This document shows positions 34,957 to 46,141 of a stretch of 64,000 nt of DNA, in pieces; position 1 is the first letter of the stretch; each line of letters begins with the position of its first letter. This stretch comes from Panagrolaimus kolymaensis. Its lineage: Eukaryota > Nematoda > Chromadorea > Rhabditida > Panagrolaimidae. Below the pieces are notes generated by a model that was not told where the DNA came from, did not search any database, and was given only the letters and a program-made list of their open reading frames with translations. The stretch is taken from NCBI GenBank assembly GCA_028622995.1, contig JAJQJQ010000006.1, forward strand, positions 3,348,001 through 3,412,000, given 5' to 3'. The translations under genes and the position numbers were made by a program.

Positions 34957-36508
34957 ATGTTCCGAGTTTCACATCGATTACCAGCTGCACGTTTGGTGTT
35001 TAATCAAGTATGTTCTTATTTGCTTTTAATTTTTGCTTTACTTTATGTTTTTCAGGCAATAAACTTGAGTCGTCATTTGGGTGTTGTTATTCCTCAACAA
35101 GGAATTCTTCTTCTTCAACCACAAAATGTTGCACCTCATGCACGTTTTATACATACAAGCCGTCTACTTTTTGCTGAAATCATTGAAGTTCATGGACCCG
35201 CTTTTGCTGAATCAATCTCTGAAGGTGATATTCGATGGATCAAACAAAAAGGTGATTATGTAAAAGAAGATGAACTTGTTGCTGAAATTGAAACCGACAA
35301 AACATCCGTTGAAGTTCCTGCTCAATTTGCTGGTACCATCGTTGAATTATTGGTTGAAGATGGAGGTCGTGTTACTGCTAAACAAAAGCTTTACAAACTT
35401 GAAAAAGGTGGTGAAGCTCCATCTGCATCTAGCGATAAACACGATGGAGCACCTGTAAAAGGTGCGCCTAAACCACTTGAAGAAGGCGGATCTGATCCAT
35501 CACCTCCGCCAAAAGAAAAACCAAAATCATCAGAAAGAGTTGATCCACCAGAACCACCAAAGCCAAAACCTGATGCAAGTGAAATTCCAACTAAAATGCC
35601 AAATATTGAACCAAAACCCACTGGTCCGTTGAAGTCTACTCCTGTCGATAAAATTCAACGTACTCCAATTCAAATACCAAAAGGAATTCCTGCTGATCAA
35701 GCTATTACTGGTAGTCGCTCGGAAACTCGTGTCAAATCAAATCGAATGAGACAAAGAATTGCTCAACGTTTGAAGGATGCTCAAAATACTTATGCTATGT
35801 TAACTACTTTTAATGAAATTGATATGAGGTAAGCTTTAGATTCATATACAATCTTTAACCATATTTCATTTTTAGCAACATTATGGAAATGCGAACACGA
35901 TATCAAAAAGATTTTATTAAGAAACATGGTATTAAACTTGGATTAATGTCACCTTTTGTTCGTGCTGCAGCTTATGGTTTGACTGATCAACCTACTGTTA
36001 ATGCTGGTATGTGCATTAATGCTTTTATTCGCATTTTTATTTTCTCGTTTTAGTCTATGATGAAAACGAAATCGTGTACCGTCAATATGTCGATATTTCA
36101 ATCGCTGTTGCAACGCCAAAAGGTCTTGTCGTTCCTGTTCTTCGAAATGTTGAAGGAATGGATTATGCAACGATTGAACTTTCTCTTGCTGAACTTGGTG
36201 AAAAAGCTCGTGATGGTAAACTTGCTGTAGAAGATATGGAAGGTGGCACATTTACAATCTCTAATGGTGGTGTTTTCGGTTCTGTTTTTGGAACACCTAT
36301 CATCAATCCACCACAATCAGCAATTCTTGGCATGCATGGAATCTTTGATCGTCCTGTTGCAATCAATGGAAAAGTTGAAATTCGTCCAATTATGACTGTT
36401 GCACTTACATATGATCATCGTCTTATTGATGGTCGAGAAGCTGTTACTTTCCTCAAGAAGATCAAAACTGCTGTAGAAGATCCAAGAACAATTTTAATGA
36501 ATCTTTAG
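34957..36508 (+). CDS. DLST: Dihydrolipoamide S-succinyltransferase (E2 of 2-oxoglutarate dehydrogenase)
   Basis: Mitochondrial E2 that transfers succinyl groups from lipoamide to CoA in the citric acid cycle. Exons 34957-35007, 35056-35828, 35876-36006 and 36054-36508 give 469 residues. The N-terminus is Arg/Leu-rich, suiting a mitochondrial presequence. The lipoyl domain (about residues 68-145) carries the modified Lys in [12 protein letters not shown] long Pro/Lys/Ser linker (about 150-230) follows; no E3-binding domain is seen, as usual for DLST. The catalytic domain starts at [14 protein letters not shown] and includes [24 protein letters not shown] and the active-site HRLIDG. Length and domain order are normal. 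The neighbouring TREX-like gene starts 287 bp downstream on the same strand, a little far for a tight operon. Confidence 0.95.
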
Positions 36509-36795
36509 ATGATCACAATTTATTTGTAGGCAAAGATGCAAAAAATAAAAATATTTAGGTGTACTTTTTTGTTTGTTTTATTTCACAACAAAAATTGATT
36601 TTATTTGGTTATTTTTTTATTAGCTTTATTTTGTAATAACTTTTTTTGATTGTGATTGTACGCCTTATTTTTTTACTATTTGATATTATTAATTACAATT
36701 AGAAGCCAATAAAATTCTAAAGAAACTAACCTTTTGGAGATTTTTTGTTTGAAACAAGATAGTTTTGACTATTTGATACTTCTTTTTTATGTGCA

Positions 36796-38490
36796 ATGTC
36801 TTTGAATTCTCTGATTCACTCATCCTTAGAAGATTCAACCAAGATGGGATCAAAATATTTTACTAATTTACATACCTCTGATAAAGGAATGATATCCATA
36901 CGACCCGATCAAATTCACACTTTAATTTTTATGGATTTTGAAACTACAGGTTTGATTCCAAGCAACCTTGAAAGCAGTCGTCCAACTCCAGGTGACAAAA
37001 ATCGATCTATTTCTCAATGGGTTTCTCGATGCATTGATATTCGTAAGCATTTACCTCTCTTCACGAAAATATTAAAGCAACCTTTTTTTTAGATGATCGA
37101 CCATCTGAAATGCCACAAATAACAGAGATGGCATTTGTTTCGGTTCCTCGGCAACTTTTTGCTTCCGCTATTGAAGACATTCATTCTGAAGCACAGTTTG
37201 ATGATAATGGACCATTGATACGTAAAATTCCTTCAAACATTTATGCATCACAAATTCGACCAAATTTTAATCCAATTCAATGGAAACAATATGAAATGGA
37301 TCGAAGACATTGTTCAGCGATGCATTTGAATCAAGCAGATTTGAAATTTAAGAATTCATTTTCCACTGAATGGCCAGCAGTTCAATTGTTTTTAGAGAAT
37401 CAAAAGAAACCAGCGTGTATTATCGCTCATAATGGTGCAAATTTTGATTTTCGAATTTTGTATGCTGAGATTGTACGAAACAAATTGTTGGAAGCTTATC
37501 CAATGCCGGATGGAATATTCTTTTTGGATTCATATTTAGCACTTTTGGATATTGAACGATTTCATTTGGATAATCTCGCTATAACTACTTCAAGCATTGA
37601 TTGGGAAATGGGTAAATCTTTACAAAATTATGGAATCCTCGAAGTAAAATGAAATTTTTTTTAGTGAATGGAGTTCTTGATCTTGCTAAAAGATCAAATT
37701 CTACAGTAATTGAGGAAGAGGAAGAAGCAGAAATTATTGTTACTTCAACAACAACGGAAGCAAATAACAAAAATAATTCTGATTTTGCATCCGATAGTTT
37801 GGAAATTTTAGATGATTTAGAGGAGCTTAAACCCCAAACTTCATGTTTTCAAGCTCAACAAAATCTAATGCGAACACCACCAAGACGAGGAACAACAGAA
37901 ACTAGTAAAAGCAGCAGTGGATTAAAAAGGTTGATTAAAACTTTACTCTTGTCGTAATTTTGTGTTTACTTTTAGAGGCAGGCATCTTTTCCCCGATGAA
38001 GACGAAGTCCTTCCATTATCATTCATTAATAAAAGCAATTGGTCACCCGCAAAGAAAAGGCGAATTCAAAGTAGTTTCTTTAGGTAGGATGCGATCGTAG
38101 TTTTTCGGAAGTTTTTATCCATATCTTTTATAGAAGAACATCAGAAACGAATTGGGAATTTAATGAATTTACAGCTCGTGATTATTTTTTAAAAGGAAAT
38201 TTTAAACTTGAAAGTCTTTACAAACAAGTAAGAAATTACAATAATTTTATGAAAACATTAAAACCCATTTTGAACTTAAGGTGACAAAAGCAACTTATGA
38301 TGCTCATCACGCCCTTGATGATTGCCATGCTTTAATGCAAGTTTGTCTTGCATATGGTGATGATTTCTTAAATTACATGGATAAGCGAAGAGAAAAAATA
38401 CCAAAATTTCATCCATCTAAAACAGCTACCGTCCCAAATGTTTCTGCCACAGCTTCAATTGTAACATCGGAAACAAATAATGGAGCATGA
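36796..38490 (+). CDS. TREX-like DEDDh 3'-5' exonuclease with a long insert
   Basis: Exons 36796-37042, 37093-37611, 37665-37929, 37976-38083, 38134-38227 and 38281-38490 encode 480 residues. Exo I is FMDFETTGLIPS, Exo II is AHNGANFDFRILYAEI, and Exo III with the general-base His is AHHALDDCHALM, so the metal-binding D-E-D-D and H are all present. This is the three-prime repair exonuclease (TREX1/2) pattern, which degrades DNA 3' ends. Between Exo II and Exo III lies about 140 residues of extra sequence (EEEEEAEIIVTSTTT and poly-Asn/Ser stretches, a basic AKKRR near 38056), spread over exons 3-5, far longer than in mammalian TREX2. A nuclear role is possible given the basic patch. Start could be the Met 16 codons downstream (MGSKYF). 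Confidence 0.82.
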
Positions 38491-38965
38491 AGTACTGGAT
38501 CATCAAATTTGAACATTCCACTAATCTTAAAATGCTGAAATAGCCAAAGCTCTTATTATTTTTTTTGTTAATAACTTATTTAACTTTAACGTGTAATTTT
38601 TTGATGATAACTATTGTATGCTTTAATTTTGAAATCCGCAGGTTGGATTTGATTGTTTGTTGTTGTTTCTTCTAATAAAGCATTGAATTAACAAAAACAT
38701 GATGAAAAAGATAAAGACAGCCTTCACAAAAAAAATGAAGATGTTAGACATTTTTTCAAACCTTGCAAAAAATAAAAAAGGCCCTCATTGAAAATATTTC
38801 GTTGCAGGATTTTCCCCACCAAAGCGAAAGCATTTTTTTGTTTTCAAAAAAGTTTTTCTGATTTCCAAACTTTCAAAATAACTCTTGGAATCTCTTGTTT
38901 ACCTTTTTTTTATTATTCTTATTTATTGGTTAATTTAAAAAAGGAATCATCTTAATCTTCCAACC
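38491..38965. other. Spacer between TREX-like gene and CRNKL1
   Basis: AT-rich. AATAAA-like AATAAAG near 38670. No gene seen; presumably contains the promoter for CRNKL1 and the possible operon behind it. Confidence 0.5.
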
Positions 38966-41288
38966 ATGGATTTCGAATCTTCTAACAAGCAAATTCGGAT
39001 GCCGAAAAAGGCTGAAAGAGTCAAAAATAAGGTAAGTTCCATATTTTTTGCTTCCAACATTTTCTAACTTTTACATTTTTTAGGCGGCTGCTCCACTCCA
39101 AATTACTGCTGAACAACTCCTTCGTGAAGCAAAAGAACGTGAACTTGAAATTATTCCTCGTGCTCCTCGTGTTCGTGTAAATGATCCAGAAGAAGCTGCT
39201 GAACAAGCTCGCAAAAAGCGAAAAGAATTTGAAGATAATATTCGTAAGAATAAAATGCAGATTGCAAATTGGATCAAATATGCGAAATGGGAAGAATCTA
39301 TTGGTGAAATTGAAAGATCTCGAAGTGTCTTTGAAAGAGGACTTGATATTGATCATCGGAATATTACTATTTGGCTTCAATATGCTGAAATGGAAATGCG
39401 TAACAAGCAAATCAATCATGCAAGAAATATTTGGGATCGTGCTGTTCAAATTCTTCCCAGAGCTACACAGTTTTGGTTGAAGTACACTTATATGGAAGAA
39501 CTCGTCGAAAATGTTCCTGGTGCGCGACAAGTTTTTGAACGTTGGATGGAATGGGAACCAAATGAGCAAGCATGGCAAACTTACATCAACTTTGAACTAC
39601 GATATCATGAAATTGATCGAGCTCGTGATATATATCAAAGATTTTTACATGTTCATGGTCATGATTACAAGAATTGGGTTCGCTATGCTAAATTCGAAGA
39701 CCGTTTTGGATATGCTGGAAATGCGAGATCTGTCTTTGAATCCGCCATCGAGTTCTTTGGTGATGATAACCTCAATGAAGAACTTCTGGTCCAGTTCGCA
39801 AAGTTTGAAGAGAAGCAAAAAGAAGTTGAACGAGCTCGCGCCATCTACCAATATGGTTTGGATCGACTTCCTCAATCAAAATCCAGAGCAATCTTCGCGA
39901 ACTTGGCAATCCATGAAAAGAAGTATGGTGAAAGATTACGGATTGAAAATGTCATCGTTGCAAAAAGAAAGCGAAAATATGAAGATCAATTGGCTCAAAA
40001 CTGTTATGATTATGATACTTGGTTTGATTACGTCAATCTCCTGATGAATGAACAAGTGCCACGGGAAGAAGTCGAAGATGTTTTCGAAAGAGCCATCGCC
40101 AACATTCCACCATATGAAGAGAAACGATATTGGAGAAGATATATTTATTTATGGATTTATTATGCTGTATACGAAGAGCTGGATTGTGAAGATATTGAAA
40201 AAGCAAGAAGTGTTTATATAGCTTGTTTGGATTTTATTCCTCATAAAGTTTTCACGTTTGCTAAAATCTGGATTATGTTCTCCCAGTTTGAAATTAGACA
40301 ATTGGAATTAACTCAAGCTAGAAAAATTATGGGAAATGCTATTGGTAAATGTCCAAAGAAAAAGCTCTTCACTTCTTACATTGATATGGAACTTCGCTTT
40401 CGTGAATTTGATCGCTGCCGAACTCTCTATGAAAAACTAGTCCTCTTTGCTCCAGACAACTCTTCAACATGGATCAAATTTGCTGAACTTGAAACTATTC
40501 TTGGTGATATCGATCGTGCTAGAGCTATCTTTAACATGGCCATTCAACAACCTGCTCTTGATATGCCTGAAGTTTTATGGAAAGCTTACATTGATTTTGA
40601 AATTGAACAAGAAGAAAACAATCATGTTCGTCGACTCTATGAAACTTTACTTGAACGAACAAATCATATCAAAGTTTGGATTAGTTGGACGGAATTTGAA
40701 GTTAGAATCGAAGCGTTTGACAAAGCTAGAGCCACCTTAAAACGTGCAAATGATTCACTTGAAAATTCACCAGCTGAAGAAAGAATTTTATTACTTGAAA
40801 CGTGGTTAGAATTTGAAAGAGCTAATGGAAATGAAGAACAACAAACAACGGTTGAAAAACTTATGCCTAAAAGAGTCAAGAAAAGAAGAGCCATTTTGGC
40901 TGAAGATGGAACTGATGCTGGTTGGGAAGAATATTATGATTACATCTTTCCACAAGATCAAGGCATGTTTTTTGATTTTACTTACATTTTCATAACCATT
41001 ACCTTTTTTTTAGCATCGAAAGTTAGTTTCAAACTATTGGAAGCTGCTAGACTTTGGCGAGAAAAACAAGCTGCTCAAAAAGAAAATGATGTACCTATTG
41101 ATCGTGATGCTGAACTTCCTAGTGTATCTGAACAACTTCAAGGAACTGACGATTATGAAGCAGCTAAAAGAGCAAGAGAAGCTGGTGGCGGTGATGAAGA
41201 TTCTGATATTGAAATGAGCTCTTCGGAAGATGAAAGTGGAAAAGAACATGAAGAGGAACGATCAGATGATGAAGAAAAAAGCGATTGA
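38966..41288 (+). CDS. CRNKL1: Crooked neck-like pre-mRNA splicing factor (HAT repeats)
   Basis: Core spliceosome (NineTeen-related) scaffold, 739 residues from exons 38966-39031, 39084-40962 and 41014-41288. HAT repeats start at NWIKYAKWEESIGEIERSRS and continue at about 34-residue steps (IWLQYAEMEMRN, FWLKYTYMEELV, NWVRYAKFEDRFG, VWISWTEFEVR). Signature stretches such as ERWMEWEPNEQAW and IFPQDQ are those of Crooked neck/Clf1. The C-terminus is acidic (SSSEDESG, DDEEK). The second intron is 40963-41013: it begins GC, not GT, and is 51 nt, so retaining it would add 17 hydrophobic residues without a frameshift. Family alignment favours removal. The next gene starts 172 bp downstream, consistent with an operon of which this is the first or second member. 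Confidence 0.95.
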
Positions 41289-41415
41289 TCTCTTTATTTG
41301 TTGTGTTATATCTTTTGTTTGTATTTTGCATTAAATAAAAAAACGATGTTATATATTTTGTAATTTTCATATATACGGTTATCTTTATCCTAACATTTTA
41401 TTTTTCCTTCTCTTA

Positions 41416-41417
41416 GA
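41416..41417 (+). promoter_or_regulatory. Probable trans-splice acceptor of POL5-like gene
   Basis: CCTTCTCTTAG ends at 41416, 44 bp before the ATG and about 80 bp after an AATAAA (near 41334) that would end CRNKL1. No cis donor precedes it. This spacing is what nematode operons show. Confidence 0.45.
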
Positions 41418-41459
41418 TTTTTCGAAATATAAATTTCGTTGTTTTCAAAGGCTGTTGCA

Positions 41460-43423
41460 ATGGAGAAAAAGAGAGCTGTAAAGCGCCAAAGAAAGCCATC
41501 GAATGATAAATTTCATGAAGATGTGAAGACAGAAATGGTTTCAAAAGTTGCTGAAATGGGCAATAAGAAAGCTCAAAAACGTCGCGGAAAGTCTTCAAAT
41601 GATAAAACCAATGGCGACGTTAAGAAGCAAAAGCTGGAAGTTACCAAAGATGTTGTTGAAGAAGACGCTGAAGGTGAATTATTACCATCTATGAAACAGT
41701 TTTTCGCCAAGTCCTTGCGTGAAAGCCACCGTATCTTTTTCACCAATAAGGGTGAAGAAGCGCTTCAAAAACTGGTGAAAAAATATGCTGACAAGGAATT
41801 CAAAGAGATTAACGAAGAAGATAATGAAAGCAAGAAGCAATACGTAGCTTTGAGAAATATTTCATGCCTCTTCTTCGTTCTTCAAGCTCTTGCATCGGAT
41901 GAAGATGAAACCTTGTTTTATGGAAACGTCGCTGAAAACTTTGATGCAATGATTGAACAAAAGGAAATTGATATCAATGATATTTTTGTTGGAATCCTTG
42001 AAATGGTTGCACGAAAAGGAAAGCTTAATCGGTTGGCTGGTCTTTACTTGACTACCGTATTTGCTCGGACTTTCAAACAAGAAGAAATGATTAAACTTGC
42101 TGAGGTATGACTTTTGAATACTTCTTTTACTATTATTTATATCTTTTTGCAGATTATCAAAAAGAGTGATTTATCTATCGTCACAGGTGAAGAAGATGCT
42201 GAAGAAGATGATCATGAATTTGCTCCAATTACTGCCAAAGAATTAGCTTTACTTGAACAAAACCGTGATGGAAAAGAAGATGCTAGCAAGGATCTTGAAG
42301 AAGCAGAAGATGGAGACAGCAGCGATGGGGAAGATAGCGAAGACGAAGAAAGTAGTGCTGACGATGCCGAAAAATCTAATCAAGAACATGCTCTTCCCGA
42401 AAATCGTGAACCTAATCCTAAAATGGTTGCTGCGCTTAATCAAGCTCTTGGTCGTTATGCTGCTACCGAAGATGACGAAGAAGATGTGGATATGGATGAC
42501 GAAGAGCTTTCCACGATGGACCAACGACTTTCAAGTGTTATGAAATATTTTACAGCTAAAGGAAGAAAAGCTTTGATTCAGGAAGCTAAACATTTCCGTC
42601 TTGTTGTTGCTGAAATCCTTGGTCTCATCTTTGAGCTTGCTCCAATTAAAGAAGTTTTGGTTAGGCTTTTACATAGTATGTGTTATTTACTTACAGTATT
42701 TTTTCAGACATTTTTCCCACAATTCTTTGAAATTATTCAACTTGTTGATGGAACTGGAAACCAAGAAGTTATTTCATCTATTGTGGCCGCTACTGATGCT
42801 CTTTCTAGTCGTACTGGTACCCAAGAAAATGTTTCAAAATCTGCATTAAAACTTTATAAACAACTTTGTGAAATCACTACCAAAATGCATAATCATCTAA
42901 TGAAAGCTGCCATTACTCACTTGGTCATCTTCTTATTCAAAAATATCAAAGATGACGCCATCCGAAAATCTGGTATTAAATTTATTGTTCAAGCAACCGA
43001 AAAATATTTTACTGAAGGAAATCGTTCGTCCAAGTATACTGCTTTATATGAAGTTGTCAAACGTTATCCTGTAAGCTTTTCCTTTGCTTTATTCTGTTTT
43101 TACCTCAACTTTTTTAGTTGTTATTTGTTGACAGGGTTGAACTGTTCTTTGATATTTTTAAAAGAGTGAAAGAATCAAAGAAAGGTGAAGCAGCCAATTT
43201 TGTTGTTGCACTCCATCGTAAAGACTTGGTATGTTTTTATTAACCTTACCTATTATTTTTTAACTTGTTCTTTTTTTAGTTTGCTTCTCATAAGAAACTC
43301 TTCACTTTATTAGCCAATGAAATTATTGATCACTTTAAACCAAATACTGAAAGAATCAAGAATGACGTCGTCTCTTTTGCTATGAAAGTTTTCTTAACTG
43401 AAACAGCTAATATTCGGTTATAG
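41460..43423 (+). CDS. POL5/MYBBP1A-family nucleolar protein (short form)
   Basis: Exons 41460-42104, 42153-43070, 43118-43228 and 43280-43423 give 605 residues. The N-terminus is Lys/Arg-rich (nucleolar-type signal). A helical repeat region (EGELLPSMKQFFAKSL; FVGILEMVARKGKLNRLAGL) is followed by a very acidic stretch (about 240-300; DSSDGEDSEDEESSADD) and the POL5/MYBBP1A signature MDDEELSTMDQRLSSVMKYF, then HFRLVVAEILGLIFELAP. Yeast Pol5 and MYBBP1A act in rRNA synthesis and ribosome assembly. Family members are 1000 residues or more; this one is about 600, missing much of the N-terminal repeat region. Exon 3 is chosen at 43118 because the other acceptor nearby (43136) gives an immediate stop. 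Family call moderate; gene structure firm. Confidence 0.65.
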
Positions 43424-43593
43424 CCATTTTTGTTGTTTGTTATTTGCTTGTTGTTGATTTGATTTAATTGTATGTTGTTGAGTTTGATAAATTTATTATT
43501 AATATTTGTTTATGAATATGGAAGCTTGGTTTTTACCATTAGTTATCTTTTCTTGCATCGCACTTGTTTATTGTAACTGAGGTCAAATTTTTA

Positions 43594-43595
43594 GA
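43594..43595 (+). promoter_or_regulatory. Probable trans-splice acceptor of C1D gene
   Basis: AAATTTTTAG ends at 43594, only five bases before the ATG at 43600, with no upstream cis donor. The POL5-like stop is 171 bp upstream. Confidence 0.5.
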
Positions 43596-43599
43596 CAGA

Positions 43600-44208
43600 A
43601 TGAGTTTGCCACCAGAACTTATTGCAACTTTAACAAAAATTAATGGCTCTTTAAAAACTTTGAATAAGGCCGTTAAAGATTTTACCAGCATTTCTTATGA
43701 TGAACATTTACAAGTTTGTTGATCTTTTATTGATTTCTTGCTTTTCATGTATATTGTTTTTCAGAGACCAGCCATCGATCAAGCTGAATGTTATATGTCT
43801 GCAATGTATACAACAACATCGTTAGCTGCAATAAATGAAAGGCTTCAAGGTAATGATCCTGGAAATAATGATGAATTACAAGTTGAAATTGTATGTTTTT
43901 GTTATTTGTGGCTTCTTTATGATAATAATGAAAACAATCTTTAGAAAAGAGTGCAAAAATTAGAAACTCGATTACGTGAACAACGTGATAGGCATCTTCG
44001 TCCTAAAGTCAATCAATTTGCAAGTAAAGCTTTTATAAGAAATGCAATGTTTGATGTTAATGCTCCAAGTAAAAAGAACGATGCCGATATGGTAACACTG
44101 ATCGCTTGTTTGAATGAATTTTAAAATGTCAAGTTTTTTTAGAATAGCAGCAATGATGTTCAAGAAGTATCGCAAGAAAATAAAGAAGAAGAAAAAATGG
44201 AGAGCTAA
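43600..44208 (+). CDS. C1D: C1D/Rrp47-family exosome cofactor
   Basis: Exons 43600-43713, 43765-43890, 43945-44091 and 44143-44208 encode 150 residues. The Sas10/C1D helical domain is evident: PPELIATLTKINGSLKTLNK, then ECYMSAMYTTTSLAAINERL (family: SAYTLNSMFWVYL), then the basic helix KRVQKLETRLREQRDRHLRP, followed by FASKAFIRNAMFD, which matches the RFVKNALW motif that contacts RNA/Rrp6. C1D works with the nuclear exosome and Rrp6 in rRNA and small RNA 3' processing. Length is normal for the family (about 140). It sits between a ribosome-biogenesis gene and NF45 with 171-177 bp gaps, fitting an operon of RNA-processing genes. The tail is acidic (EENKEEEKMES type). Confidence 0.88.
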
Positions 44209-44361
44209 ATTTTGTTATCGTTGCTTTTTTATATTTTTTGTTGATTTTGATAAAACGTTTTATTCACACTTTTGTTTAATGCTTTGTCAAAAATGTTAGA
44301 TAACATTTTACGATACTTTCTTTTGCTGATTATTGTAGTTTCTTAATTCCTTCATATTTTA

Positions 44362-44363
44362 GC
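44362..44363 (+). promoter_or_regulatory. Probable trans-splice acceptor of ILF2 gene
   Basis: TTCATATTTTAG ends at 44362, 12 bases before the ATG at 44375 and 154 bp after the C1D stop; no cis donor belongs to it. Confidence 0.5.
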
Positions 44364-44374
44364 CTTTCTTAAAT

Positions 44375-45671
44375 ATGTCAAGAGGATATCCTCCTCCACT
44401 TATGTCTCAACCTATTCGACCAACAGGATATTATCAAGCATTTAAGCGTCCATTGCCATTTGATCAATATTTATGTGAACACTTTTTTCCTCGAGTTCCT
44501 GAAGGCGATGATTCTATTGTCACACAAGTATGTTTAAATTTCAATTTTTAAAGATTCATTGTTGTTTTTTTAGGCTCTATTACAACGTAATCAAGCTTTA
44601 ATGCCGAATGCTGCTGAACAAGCAGCGATCAATCAAATGGTATCAAAAGTCAAACAAATTCTCGAAACAATTATGAATACACCAAAGAAGATTCCCAACG
44701 TTGAAATCCAAGAAGTACGTGAAGTGGGATCATTCAAAAAAGGTATTATGATTACAAGATCAAACATTGCTGATTTGGTAGTTATTTTGAAAACTCTACC
44801 AACCGTGGAATTGGTTATGAATTTGGGGCAAAAAGTTGTTGATGATCTAAAGTTGGAACAAAAAGAAAGTAAGTTACGAATGTGAAATGAAAAAATAAGT
44901 AAAAATATATTTTTAGTTTTTGGTTGTGTTTCTCGTCCATTTGGTTGTGAAATTGCTGGTACTCAAGCTGTTGTCAAAATGTTTATTACGATTATTCCAC
45001 CAAATGTTCACCTACTTGAACCTGATCTTCATAGTAAGCTTCTGTTCCTCCGTACATAAAATATTAACCTTGTTATTGAATTTTAGTGCCAGCAAAAATT
45101 TTACAAGACAATATGGCTATGATTCGTCACTCTCGTTGGTTTGAAGAGAATGGAAATACTTCAACTATGAAAGTTCTTGTTCGATGTTTAAAAGATTTGA
45201 AAAAACGACATGAAGGATGGGAGAAATTTAGTATATGGCATATGGAATTAATTGCTCACTACAGTATCAATCATACACCAAATCGTCAACCATTACCTCT
45301 TTCGCATGCATTCAAACGATTTTTGCAATTACTTTCAACTGGTATACTTCTTCCTGGTTCTCCATCTTTAAGTGATCCATGTGATCGTGGATGTCCTTTG
45401 AATATCTTCTATGAAGAGGCAGATATGGTAAGCTTTTTTGTTTCATCTTTTTCTCATAAAGTTTATTATTTTATAGGATGCAATTTGCTGTGATGCTCAA
45501 ACCATGCTTCGTGTTCTTTGTCATGGCGGAATAAATACTTTACTTGGAAATGATTCAAAACAAGTCAATCTTACAGCTGAAATTAGTATTTGGGATTCTG
45601 TTGTTGTTACTCCTCTTGAACGAGCTTGTGGTCTTGATGATGATGAAGGAGAAATAATGGATGCTGATTAA
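44375..45671 (+). CDS. ILF2: Interleukin enhancer-binding factor 2 (NF45), DZF domain
   Basis: NF45 is the catalytically dead nucleotidyltransferase-like partner of NF90/NF110 (DZF heterodimer) in double-stranded RNA and RNP metabolism. Exons 44375-44527, 44574-44868, 44917-45033, 45087-45427 and 45477-45671 give 366 residues, close to the human length (390). Matches run the full length: PFDQYLCEHFFPRVPEGDD, ALLQRNQALMPNAAEQAAIN, VREVGSFKKGIMITRSNIAD, AMIRHSRWFEEN, NRQPLPLSHAFKRFLQLLS, LLPGSPSLSDPC and ISIWDSVVVTPLERA. The N-terminus lacks the long RGG-rich part of the vertebrate protein. It is the last member of the proposed CRNKL1-POL5-C1D-ILF2 operon. Confidence is high. Confidence 0.95.
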
Positions 45672-46141
45672 ATCAAGCAAGAAGCAGCTTCATAGAATAT
45701 GTTCGATCTCTATTGTTGTTTTGTTTTTACTTTTTTCTGATGTTTTTATTGTTATTTATTTATTATAAATGTTTTTTACAATCAATCGTGTGTCTTTGTT
45801 TTTTGACGTTGCAATAGAGTGAAAGCATTAAAGACAACAACAAATTTTTCTGAAAAATTCTAGTTTGAGATTTTTTCAAAATTAATACATACATCATATG
45901 TATTTTGTTTATAAAAAGCTTTTTATAGTTTTTTCTTGATGCTTTTTACTTTTTTAATTTTATACCCTAAATTGAATTTTCTCTGATGTGATATTTGCTT
46001 TGAAAGCTTTCGTATTTGCGTAATCCTCTCAATTTAAAATATTATTACCGTATTTATTATACCAATATCAAAAGAAGAAAAAATATTGTACACATTTTTG
46101 CATATTTTATAAATCATAATTCGTGTTTATAAATTAATTGA
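45672..46141. other. Spacer between convergent genes
   Basis: AT-rich, between ILF2 (plus) and the globin-like gene (minus). No gene seen. Confidence 0.55.

Noticed and set aside
42675..42710. A possible 21- or 33-nt intron in the POL5-like gene
   Set aside because: GT and AG occur but the lengths are far below other introns in the window and the frame is open without splicing.
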